Source: Lysinibacillus sphaericus OT4b.31 (GTDB taxonomy: Bacteria; Bacillota; Bacilli; Bacillales_A; Planococcaceae). Taken from it: a DNA stretch of 64,000 nucleotides. Of this stretch, positions 38,080 through 45,739 are shown one piece after another. The notes under the pieces are model-generated. The model made no database searches. It worked only from the letters and a program-made list of their open reading frames with translations, and was not told where the DNA came from. The translations under genes were made by a program, and so were the position numbers. The stretch lies in contig NZ_KB933411.1 in the NCBI RefSeq assembly GCF_000392615.1, positions 1 to 64,000 of the forward strand. The letters run 5' to 3'. Numbering within the stretch: position 1 is the first letter of the stretch; each line of letters starts with the position of its first letter.

Positions 38080-38246
38080 TACAACACTTCCTTTTTTGCA
38101 TAATAAAAGCCCGCCACAAGTTATCTGTGGAAGGCATAAAAAATAATTTAGTATTTTGACAGCTTATGCTAATTAATAATCCAGTCAAATATAATACTAG
38201 AAAAATTAGTGAAAAATTAAACATTAGTTTTAACTAGCATTCCTTA

Positions 38247-38417
38247 CGTCACACACATGCAACAACATTAATAGAGAATGGTACACATATTAAAACAGTC
38301 CAAAAAAGATTAGGACACAGCAGATCAGCAATTACTGAAGACCGCTATGTCCACCTCACTGAGAAAATGGCCAGAGATGCTGCGAACATCTTTGATTCAT
38401 TCGCTCAAGATATATAA
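38247..38417 (+). pseudogene. C-terminal end of a phage tyrosine recombinase
   Basis: The frame reads RHTHATTLIENGTHIKTVQK and then RLGHSRSAITEDRYVHLTEK, covering the H-x-x-R-like box, the LGH motif and the catalytic Tyr of tyrosine integrases, and stops at 38415-38417. The codons before RHTH carry an extra base, and the rest of the gene is missing. It is followed by a GGTGGGG/CCCCACC hairpin at about 38451-38467. Confidence 0.8.
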
Positions 38418-39155
38418 GAATTACTAACGTATTTTTTTATGGTGGGGAATTGGTGGGGAGCCCCACCATTTAACCCTTATTTCAAATAACTTAATACGCC
38501 ACAAACCCTTATCATTACTGAATTACTTCGTATCATCCATTTTCAGAACAGCCATGAATGCTTCTTAATTCATAAACGTATTTTGTTGATGTTTATTGCA
38601 TCTTTTTAACTTCTAAAAACCCTCTTAAACCATGATTTTATAAGGTTCCTTAAACTCGTTTTTCATTAAATCAAATCTTTTCAAAACATAAAGATTTTTT
38701 AACCTTCCGTAAGCAAAATGTAGGCAACAATCACTTCATTGACTTGTTATCATAATCATATTTTATAAATTTTTGTTTTTTATTTAATATACAATTTCGC
38801 TCTCGCTTCTATAAACTACTATTAACATACTTCGAAAATATACGTTTATAACTAATCATAGTTGTCTGTTTTTTATTTGTACTCCTACTTTTATTTTAAA
38901 TTCAGTTGAATAAACTTTATTTTTTATTTACATAGAAAAATCCCCTCCAGACCATGTAATTGACTATAGTTATAGTCTTTTTTTACATCGTCTACTTGAC
39001 AGGGGGTTAGACCGTTCCTGAGTAGTCTTATTTGTTAGTTTGATTATTTTTTCATCAATATGTCTATCCTTTTAATTGAACTATATATGGAAGACATTAT
39101 CTTCTCTAAGGTCTTCAGGATAATGAAGTAGATATTATTTTTTAAAAGGTGAGAG
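38418..39155. other. Long AT-rich intergenic region
   Basis: No coding frame. It contains the hairpin just after the integrase remnant and a compact terminator-like hairpin at 38962-38984 (GACTATA/TATAGTC followed by seven T). It may include the former attachment site of the decayed prophage, but no duplicate could be paired with it. Confidence 0.45.
38962..38984 (+). terminator. Orphan terminator upstream of the germination permease
   Basis: GACTATA pairs with TATAGTC around a two-base loop and is followed by seven T. No intact gene lies upstream on this strand. Confidence 0.55.
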
Positions 39156-40316
39156 GTGAAAAATTTGAATGCGGAAATTATTGGTGCTCGTCAGTTTACT
39201 ATACTTGTCTTTCTCTATTCAATAGGAACAGCTGTATTAGTTATTCCCGCTGTTATGGTGGGCGAGGTTAAACAAGATGCTTGGATTTCATCTACAGTAG
39301 GCGTGGTATTAAGTTTCTTAGTGATAAAACTTTTCATCTCTTTAGCAAATAGGACTCCTAATTTATCCTTTGTGGAGGCAAATAAAAAGATATTAGGAAA
39401 ATTTATTGGTAAATTAACAGCTGTAGGATTTATCATTATGACCTTTATTTCTGCAAGTCAATTACTATATTATATAGGGAGTTTTTTGCAAACAGAAGTT
39501 ATGCCGGAGACTCCGCCAGTTACGTTTGCTATTTTAGTTAATTTGGCTCTTATATATGCTACTTATTTAGGTATAGAAGTCTTTGCACGATCTGCCGAAA
39601 TACTATTACCTGTGTTTTCGCTTTTATTTCTAATTTTTGTAATTTGTATATCTCCCGAAATAGATGTTAAGAATGTACAACCTATACTTGAAACAACAGC
39701 AAGTCCATTTATATCAGGTACTATTATTTTTATGAGCATTCATTCTCTTCCTTTAATTGTGTTATTGATGATTTTTCCTTCTGCAATAAATGAACATAAG
39801 TCCGCTCAAAAGGGGTTTTATATAGGCACAATAGCAGGAGGTGCCGTATTAACTATAATTATTGTTTTATGTATTTTAGTACTTGGAGTTACAAGTACAT
39901 CCTCACGAACTTTCCCTAGCTATGCACTTGCTCAAAGGATATCTATAGGGAATTTTCTACAACGCATTGAGGTCGTAATGGCCTTTATATGGTTTATCTC
40001 AATTTTTATTAGATTGTATTTATATTTCTACGCAACAGTAAAGGGATTAGGACAAATACTCAATATTAAAGATCATCGACAGCTAATATTACCACTTGCG
40101 ATGATTTCAACCGCAATTTCTCAAATAATACATCCTAACATTATTCACTCAACTGAATATAATAAGGTAACTTGGCCACTATTTATATCTTCCTTCGCCA
40201 TTCTTTTGCCTTTGTTATTACTTATTGTTGCAAAATTACGGAAAATTAATCCTGCTGAAAAAGATAGTAACACAATAAACGAACGTGTAGATAATGAAGA
40301 AAATAATATTAACTAA
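39156..40316 (+). CDS. GerAB-type spore germination permease
   Basis: The B subunit of germinant receptors, an APC-superfamily integral membrane protein that binds the nutrient. The 386-residue product starts (from GTG or the TTG three codons later, MNAEIIGARQFTILVFLYSI) with the family N-terminus. It has about ten membrane helices, including IKLFISLANRTPNLSFVEAN and the loop FPSAINEHKSAQKGFYIG, and a polar tail. The TTG has GAGAGGTG well placed and may be the true start. A Ger(x)C gene follows 216 bp downstream. The usual GerA-type subunit gene is not seen. Confidence 0.85.
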   Translation: MKNLNAEIIGARQFTILVFLYSIGTAVLVIPAVMVGEVKQDAWISSTVGVVLSFLVIKLFISLANRTPNLSFVEANKKILGKFIGKLTAVGFIIMTFISASQLLYYIGSFLQTEVMPETPPVTFAILVNLALIYATYLGIEVFARSAEILLPVFSLLFLIFVICISPEIDVKNVQPILETTASPFISGTIIFMSIHSLPLIVLLMIFPSAINEHKSAQKGFYIGTIAGGAVLTIIIVLCILVLGVTSTSSRTFPSYALAQRISIGNFLQRIEVVMAFIWFISIFIRLYLYFYATVKGLGQILNIKDHRQLILPLAMISTAISQIIHPNIIHSTEYNKVTWPLFISSFAILLPLLLLIVAKLRKINPAEKDSNTINERVDNEENNIN

Positions 40317-40429
40317 CTTACTCAATAATTATTGATTGTCTGTATTAAGCGCTCCCTCGCTTCGCGCAACAGATTTTTTATATGCTCCTAAAAAACCACA
40401 CCACTCTTAATGTACTAGCAATTTTTATT

Positions 40430-40498
40430 TACTTTTAATCTCCCTATTTAAATAACTCTTTTCTTATAACCATCTCCTTTTTTGTCTAAACTAAAAGT
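40430..40498 (+). repeat. Direct repeat, copy 2 (upstream of second Ger(x)C)
   Basis: Near-identical to the segment at 33890-33959, ending TTTTGTCTAAACTAAAAG. It shows that the second Ger(x)C gene was duplicated together with its leader and has kept a promoter region separate from the permease gene. Confidence 0.75.
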
Positions 40499-40532
40499 AT
40501 TCACTCAAACTTCTAAAAGAAGGAGTAAAAAA

Positions 40533-41693
40533 ATGAAGAAAAAAATTATCTTATTAGCTAGCCTAACAGTAATATTGTTACTTTCTGGGTGTTGGGATGT
40601 CTCTGAACCCCAAAGAATGTATTATGTCCATGGAGTCGGTATAGATATTAAAGATAATCAGTACGAAGTATATTTGCAATTAATTAATTACGCTGATGTT
40701 GCAAAATCTGAAACAGCTAATCCCGGAGCACCAAAAGCAGAAGTGGGCCATGCTAAAGGAAAGACCATGGAAGAAGCTATTTATAAACTATATAACTCCA
40801 TTGATTTAGAAGTATTCTGGGGGCATATGTCTTACCTAATACTTTCAGAAGAAGCTTTGAAAAGTGATCATGTTATATCCATTTTCGATAGTTTTATACG
40901 TTTTAGAGAAACAAGATATCAGATATATGTACATTGTACACAAGAACCGCTAGAAGAGATTCTTTTAGTAACACCAACATTAGATAAATCAATAACGAGC
41001 TCAAAACTAAGTAATCCATTAAACACTGGTTCGCAGGAAGTGTCTATTGAACCTGTTAATTTTCGTAATTTAATACTTGCTTTAAATGAACCAAGTCATG
41101 AAGTGAAGTTACCTCTAATTTCAATAAACAAAAATTGGAGAGATTCAGAAGAAGAATCCTTACCGGAAACTCACTTAGAAGGTATTGGTATACTTTCAAA
41201 TGATGGATTTAAGGGAATAATGAAGGGTGATGCAACAAGAGGTACTCAATGGATGCAAAAACAAACAAGTCGCGGAGATTTAACTTTTATACTAGACAGT
41301 AGTAAGAAAGATTATTTAACCGTGGATCTAGAAAAACATAAACTTGAGGTTAAACCAATTGTTAAAAAAAATGAAGTACAATTTGAAATAAATATTCACG
41401 TTGACGCTACTATTAATGGTTTCAAAGGTGATATCACATCAGATCAAATAAGAAAAGGAATCAGTAAGAAAGTTAAAGAAGAAATAAAGACAACATATGA
41501 AGAGGGGTTGAAAATAGATAGTGATATTTACCGCTTATCTGAATACGTATATCGATATAATGTAAAAGCGTGGAAGAAGGTAGAAGAAGGTGGTAAAGTT
41601 CCTTTGACTAAAGATTCGATTAGTAACATAAATGTTCACGTAAATAAAATAAATCCAGGTAGAAAAACATTTGAAGAAACAATTAAAAAATAA
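40533..41693 (+). CDS. Ger(x)C family spore germination lipoprotein, copy 2
   Basis: 386 residues, lipoprotein signal LLLLSGC with Cys20 and the same GerC layout as copy 1. It differs mainly by scattered substitutions, for example an NPLNTGSQEV stretch around residue 165 where copy 1 has SPLTTSSFEA. I start at the ATG after AAGAAGGAG rather than at the longer in-frame start that lies inside the leader repeat. It follows the GerAB-type permease gene on the same strand, so the two may act together. Confidence 0.92.
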   Translation: MKKKIILLASLTVILLLSGCWDVSEPQRMYYVHGVGIDIKDNQYEVYLQLINYADVAKSETANPGAPKAEVGHAKGKTMEEAIYKLYNSIDLEVFWGHMSYLILSEEALKSDHVISIFDSFIRFRETRYQIYVHCTQEPLEEILLVTPTLDKSITSSKLSNPLNTGSQEVSIEPVNFRNLILALNEPSHEVKLPLISINKNWRDSEEESLPETHLEGIGILSNDGFKGIMKGDATRGTQWMQKQTSRGDLTFILDSSKKDYLTVDLEKHKLEVKPIVKKNEVQFEINIHVDATINGFKGDITSDQIRKGISKKVKEEIKTTYEEGLKIDSDIYRLSEYVYRYNVKAWKKVEEGGKVPLTKDSISNINVHVNKINPGRKTFEETIKK

Positions 41694-41700
41694 GCAAAAA

Positions 41701-41727
41701 GACCATGTACTCAAAAGGTCCATGGTC
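41701..41727. terminator. Terminator between Ger(x)C copy 2 and the GRAM gene
   Basis: GACCATG pairs with CATGGTC in a stem interrupted by a mismatch, 8 bp after the Ger(x)C stop and 20 bp from the stop of the convergent gene. Confidence 0.6.
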
Positions 41728-41746
41728 ACTTCTTATATTATGTTTT

Positions 41747-42226
41747 CTATTTAATCTTGTTTAAGGCATGACCCATTTCATTTAGCCAGTGTTTCCCACC
41801 ATAAACGACAAATGTTGTATTATTTTCTTCTCTATCATAAATATGAATTCTTTGTGTAATAAGAAGATTTAAACCGAGTTCAGTTCGATCTACTCTGCCT
41901 AAACTTAATTCCCAGTATAAATTAGGATTTATATTAAGAGCATGGGCACAAAAAATTATTCGTTGATTTGTTAATAATAGCCGACCACCATCAGAACGAG
42001 TTGCACTGTAATACATGTTTGCAAAACCTGAGCGTAAAGGGAATTCATTTTCATTCATTTCAATTTCATGGAAGAAGATTTTTTTATATGTAGGGTTGAA
42101 AACGTCTAAATCATACGTGATTTGTTTTGCTTCAGACGTAATAATATAACTGCCACAGTATTCACAAATATTTTCTTTTGGATTGAATGCTGCAGCACAG
42201 TTGGGACAATTTAAAGCTTTGACCAT
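41747..42226 (-). CDS. Zinc-ribbon and GRAM/PH-like domain protein
   Basis: 159 residues. The N-terminus is a zinc ribbon (CPNCAAAF and CEYCGSY, residues 7-25). The rest resembles the GRAM/bacterial PH-like fold, with GGRLLLTNQRIIFCAHAL as the signature strand pair. Such proteins are usually cytoplasmic or membrane-peripheral with unknown function. No obvious operon partner. Confidence 0.7.
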   Translation of the reverse strand: MVKALNCPNCAAAFNPKENICEYCGSYIITSEAKQITYDLDVFNPTYKKIFFHEIEMNENEFPLRSGFANMYYSATRSDGGRLLLTNQRIIFCAHALNINPNLYWELSLGRVDRTELGLNLLITQRIHIYDREENNTTFVVYGGKHWLNEMGHALNKIK

Positions 42227-42770
42227 CGCTTCATCGCTCCTAATATGCGTTTTTATACAGTATACTTTGAATTACTAAATATACCAATAAAGATAAACTA
42301 AAAAAGCCCAGGCTCAAAATTAATTGAGTGCCTGGACTTTGGTGTGTAGTTAAGGAATGGTGCATCTTAACCCTTTGTGCAGAAGGGGAAAGTTGCACCT
42401 GAATTATTATATTAATACAAGTATATAGGTAGTATCCAACAAATGGTTTAAAAAGAAATATAAACACAAATACTTGGATAATATACATTTTTAACTAATA
42501 ATATCCAATTAATAAAAAATCTTTAATTACAATTGTATAGGACAAATAAAGTTGGAAACAAAAAAAAGATAGTGCCACATAATGAACGTTACCAACTTCG
42601 AGTTTTCTGAATTCTTTATTTCTGTTATAGGAGTATCAAAATTAACTAGAAAAATAGATTTAATCGGAGTTTATATGGAAATAAAATTCATATAATGTTA
42701 ACATTTACTAATAATGGTTATATAACCTATTTTAAACCATTAAAAAATTAGAAAAGAATGGGGGTCTTGT
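42227..42770. other. Intergenic region with a copied terminator
   Basis: About 540 bp, AT-rich. The only recognisable element is the hairpin at 42305-42336. The promoter of the bacteriocin-like locus must lie near its right end but could not be assigned. Confidence 0.45.
42305..42336 (-). terminator. Terminator-like hairpin, copy of the one at 36434
   Basis: CCAGGCTCAA pairs with TTGAGTGCCTGG with the same loop as the GNAT terminator and a T-rich end on the minus strand. There is no gene upstream on that strand, so it is an orphan copy. Confidence 0.55.
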
Positions 42771-42920
42771 ATGAAAATACCAATAATCATCAGGGTGTTG
42801 GCTTTTATAGCTTTAATACTAATCCTTTTTTCAAATGGGATACAATCCTATGATTTTCTTATTCTTTTGTTTGCCGTTTTCTTTATTGGAGTTCCATGGT
42901 ACAAATTTTTCAAAAAATAA
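42771..42920 (+). CDS. Small two-helix membrane protein (possible immunity protein)
   Basis: 49 residues, MKIPIIIRVLAFIALILILF, a short polar turn, a second hydrophobic segment (LILLFAVFFIGVPWY) and a basic end KFFKK. GGGGG lies 6 nt upstream of the ATG. It precedes the cysteine-rich secreted protein by 25 bp on the same strand. Size, topology and position fit a bacteriocin immunity protein, but no family was recognised. Confidence 0.6.
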   Translation: MKIPIIIRVLAFIALILILFSNGIQSYDFLILLFAVFFIGVPWYKFFKK

Positions 42921-42945
42921 ATTATTGATTTAGGAGGATTTGCAA

Positions 42946-43677
42946 ATGAAGAAAAAATTGTTATTTTTACTAATGGTTATGTTTTTAGCATTCCAACCCC
43001 TATCTGTAAATTTAGATAGAGCTTTTGCTAAGGAAAAAGGTGAGAACAATGATTGTAATAGCTGTTCACAAAAATTACCTTTACCAATGGAAAAAGCAGG
43101 TTTATTAAAAAATAATATAGTAATACACGATGTAAAAGAAGATTTAGATATAGCAGAAAAGTTTAGTCATAGTGAGTACAATAAAGATGATTTTGATTGG
43201 GAAAATACTGAGTTCTTAGATTTCGGCAAGGATAAAGATGGTTTAATGATTCCTTATAAACAGAACAACGAAAACTTTGATATTCGTTTATTGACTGCTT
43301 ATGATAAAACAAATGGTGAAGTTAGTAATGATTTTATTATCATGAAATCAATTCTTGATATCGAAAATAATGAAATTGAAATTACATATTCAACATTAAA
43401 TGACGAAAAAATAGTTGGTATGACTCTTGAAGTAGGCACAAACGAAATTATTGAAAGAAAAATATACAACGAAGTATCTCCAACTGATAGTGGTACAGCA
43501 GGTTATTGGAGCGATACCTGGGATTGTTTAAAAAATGCTTGGAAAAATGCTCCTGAACTTACGAAACAATTATGTTCTGCTGCATGTCTCTCTGTAATAT
43601 TTGGCGGAAATATTGTAGGTGCGGTAACTTGTGCTAGTTGTTTAGGCGCTCAAGCTATGGTATGCCTTATCCACTAA
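42946..43677 (+). CDS. Secreted protein with C-terminal cysteine-rich bacteriocin-like domain
   Basis: 243 residues with a Sec signal peptide (about 1-28). A central acidic region (about 45-175) is followed, after SPTDSG, by a C-terminal segment of about 60 residues. That segment carries six cysteines (194, 210, 214, 229, 232, 240) and a hydrophobic Gly/Ala core (CLSVIFGGNIVGAVTCASCL). The layout resembles halocin-C8-like precursors, in which the C-terminal domain is the antimicrobial peptide and the N-terminal part gives immunity. Two further cysteines (37, 40) lie near the N-terminus. AGGAGG is 8 nt upstream of the ATG. This assignment is by pattern and not confirmed. Confidence 0.6.
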   Translation: MKKKLLFLLMVMFLAFQPLSVNLDRAFAKEKGENNDCNSCSQKLPLPMEKAGLLKNNIVIHDVKEDLDIAEKFSHSEYNKDDFDWENTEFLDFGKDKDGLMIPYKQNNENFDIRLLTAYDKTNGEVSNDFIIMKSILDIENNEIEITYSTLNDEKIVGMTLEVGTNEIIERKIYNEVSPTDSGTAGYWSDTWDCLKNAWKNAPELTKQLCSAACLSVIFGGNIVGAVTCASCLGAQAMVCLIH

Positions 43678-43702
43678 TAAAGTTTAGGATGAATTATTTT
43701 AC

Positions 43703-43742
43703 ACATAAGCCTTGTAATATATATATATTACAAGGCTTATGT
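43703..43742. terminator. Strong terminator-like hairpin after the bacteriocin-like gene
   Basis: ACATAAGCCTTGTAATAT pairs perfectly over 18 bp with ATATTACAAGGCTTATGT, 25 bp after the stop. It also lies downstream of the convergent prophage endolysin gene. Confidence 0.8.
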
Positions 43743-43772
43743 TATGAGGAGTTCTTAATTTAACACTAAAAC

Positions 43773-44444
43773 TTAGCTTTTACTACGTCGTTGCTGAATC
43801 GTAATATACAATCCTATTAAACGGTCCGTAGTCATCGTACGATTTTTCAAATCATTTAAATGAACTTGCTGAATCACACCATCTTTAACAGCCTGTGTTA
43901 AAAATGCTTCTGCCTCTGTCATCATAGCTGGCGAACCTGGATTCCATGTTGTACTTGTCACTTTAATTTCCCCCTTTTTGTCTTCCACAATTAATTGAAC
44001 TTTCATTTTGCTGTTACTTGGCACGATTACTTGTCCTTCTAACTTGTATCCTTTTGGCAGTAACCAATTTGCTTTTACTTCAAAGTGGGGACGGTCAATA
44101 GCGTTTGTCCAAGTACCTCCCCACTCGATGCCTAACTTCTTAGCAATAGCTCCCACTCGGTTTAGAGTAGTCACATCATATAAAGATTGTGGAGGGCCTA
44201 CCGCAATGTCCCACGCTAAACGTGATTTATGATTGCTATTTAATGTCCAGGTAACAATTTGCCCTGGTCGAGTGCGTCCTTGTGCGTATAGATACTTTTG
44301 TCGTTCTTGGCTGCGATATGTTTCAGTAATGAAGATGTTCTTAATACCTGCCTTGAAGCACTCTTGAAATAGTAATCTACAGGCTGTTTGTGCAGCTGGC
44401 AAAAGCTCAGCCAAGTCTCGGCATGTAGTTGTTACGCTTGTCAT
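43773..44444 (-). CDS. Phage endolysin, M15 (VanY-like) peptidase
   Basis: Lytic enzyme that cuts peptidoglycan peptide links. The 223-residue protein has the M15 zinc-site pattern: TYRSQERQKYLYAQGRTRPG, then HKSRLAWDIAV (His and Asp ligands, residues about 70-80) and the HFEV third ligand near 125. A C-terminal part of about 90 residues holds VIVPSNSKMKVQLIV, probably wall binding. It overlaps the holin by 4 bp, a standard lysis cassette at the end of the prophage late operon. Confidence 0.87.
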   Translation of the reverse strand: MTSVTTTCRDLAELLPAAQTACRLLFQECFKAGIKNIFITETYRSQERQKYLYAQGRTRPGQIVTWTLNSNHKSRLAWDIAVGPPQSLYDVTTLNRVGAIAKKLGIEWGGTWTNAIDRPHFEVKANWLLPKGYKLEGQVIVPSNSKMKVQLIVEDKKGEIKVTSTTWNPGSPAMMTEAEAFLTQAVKDGVIQQVHLNDLKNRTMTTDRLIGLYITIQQRRSKS

Positions 44445-44842
44445 TTTGTTTCTCCCTCTCCTGTTTTATCCTTTACAATTGATAAGATATTCTTAATGAA
44501 CTCCGGTGTTGGTAAGCCCATCTTCGTGCCGTTTTCTGTGATAGAAATAAATTCGAGTACACAGAATGCAATGGCTGCCCCATCACCTGCGTACTCGATA
44601 CCTGGTATCACTAATGCTAGTAAATACACTGAACTGACTAACATTAAGTAATAAATCTTTCGTATGATGCCGTTAAAGCCAACACGACTGTTTAAATTTC
44701 GATTTACGATACCGCCCATAATTCCTGTAAAGTAGTCAATAGCCATAAAGCCGATTAATACAGTTACAGCCATACCTAGACCGTCAACCGAATAAGAAAC
44801 CAATGTGCCAATTAATCCACTTACTGCTGCTATCCATTTTTC
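44441..44842 (-). CDS. Phage holin (holin family 4-like)
   Basis: A small membrane protein that times lysis by permeabilising the membrane for the endolysin. The 133-residue protein from ATG 44842 has about three or four hydrophobic segments and the family sequence GFMAIDYFTGIMGGIVNR. It ends in a charged tail overlapping the endolysin. I prefer this ATG (AAAGGAAG upstream) over one 15 codons earlier. A decayed copy lies at 37685-38079. Confidence 0.9.
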   Translation of the reverse strand, partial: EKWIAAVSGLIGTLVSYSVDGLGMAVTVLIGFMAIDYFTGIMGGIVNRNLNSRVGFNGIIRKIYYLMLVSSVYLLALVIPGIEYAGDGAAIAFCVLEFISITENGTKMGLPTPEFIKNILSIVKDKTGEGETK

Positions 44843-44919
44843 CATTGGAACACTTCCTTTTGTCATAATAAAAAAAGCCCTCCACATAATGTGTAGAAGA
44901 CTTTTTCGAGTGTTACTCC

Positions 44920-45285
44920 CTATTTTTTTTCGTAGTGCCTTAAATATTTAGTTAATGCTGCGCCTATAGATATTCCATTTAATGATAAATATAAAGTTGA
45001 AAGAATTTCTGCACCTAATAAACCTAAAAAATATGAAATCACTCCAATAGCTATTTGTAATAAAGCTAAATACATCATGTTATCCTTTTGCGGTGAATTT
45101 TCAACCCCAATTGTTGCCGCAATTAAACCTATAGCTATTGAAATATTTATTATCGCGAATTCTTTTAGAATAGAAGATACACTATGATCATGCGATTCAA
45201 GAATGAGCCATGGAACAGTAAGACTCAAAATCATTAAAAAGAATATAAATACAACTACTAAATTATAATAAGAGTTTTTTTTCAA
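44920..45285 (-). CDS. Four-helix membrane protein in the lysis region
   Basis: 121 residues, with four hydrophobic segments (about 8-30, 40-60, 70-92, 95-115), short charged loops and a basic C-terminus (KYLRHYEKK). TTG start after AAAGG. It lies between XkdX and the holin and may be an antiholin, a second holin or a lysogenic accessory gene. No family recognised. Confidence 0.5.
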   Translation of the reverse strand: MKKNSYYNLVVVFIFFLMILSLTVPWLILESHDHSVSSILKEFAIINISIAIGLIAATIGVENSPQKDNMMYLALLQIAIGVISYFLGLLGAEILSTLYLSLNGISIGAALTKYLRHYEKK

Positions 45286-45362
45286 TTTCCATCCTACCTT
45301 TCATCATACACATTCGACAAAAGGAAAGGATTTCCTCTTAATTTTGACATTAAAAAATAACG

Positions 45363-45521
45363 CTAGGCTTCTGCCAGCGTCTTAAACTCTTGACCTGTAA
45401 TTTCTTTGTATTCTGTAGATGAAATTTCTCCGAAAGGATTAGCTTCTGTTTTTACAGCTAAACGTAATTGAGCTGCAGTTACCCATTTATACATAAAAGC
45501 GATTTGCCAGAATTGCATCAT
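45363..45521 (-). CDS. XkdX family phage protein
   Basis: 52 residues, MMQFWQIAFMYKWVTAAQLR and a C-terminal half holding EYKEITGQEF. This is the short, Trp/Tyr-rich XkdX family, found between tail fibre genes and the lysis cassette of Bacillales prophages. It overlaps the upstream gene by 4 bp. Function unknown. Confidence 0.8.
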   Translation of the reverse strand: MMQFWQIAFMYKWVTAAQLRLAVKTEANPFGEISSTEYKEITGQEFKTLAEA

Positions 45522-45739
45522 GCATCACCCCCTTTTAATGCCATTACTTCAAGCTTTAATTGTGTAACAGTTGTGCCAAGACTATTGATAAGTAAATCCT
45601 TTTGAATACCCTTAATTTTCTCTTGTGCTAACTGTTCTCCCAGGGATGCTACTTGTTCATCAAGTTTGAGCCCTGTGCCGACTTTTACAGGTTCGCTAAG
45701 CGTGCCATCTTCAACACGTTTTTTATACTCCATAGCCAT
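45518..45739 (-). CDS. Small coiled-coil phage protein
   Basis: 73 residues with a helical, heptad-like C-terminal half (VASLGEQLAQEKIKGIQKDL). It overlaps both neighbours by 1-4 bp. Such proteins occur between the fibre gene and XkdX in PBSX-like prophages. No function known. Confidence 0.6.
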   Translation of the reverse strand: MAMEYKKRVEDGTLSEPVKVGTGLKLDEQVASLGEQLAQEKIKGIQKDLLINSLGTTVTQLKLEVMALKGGDA

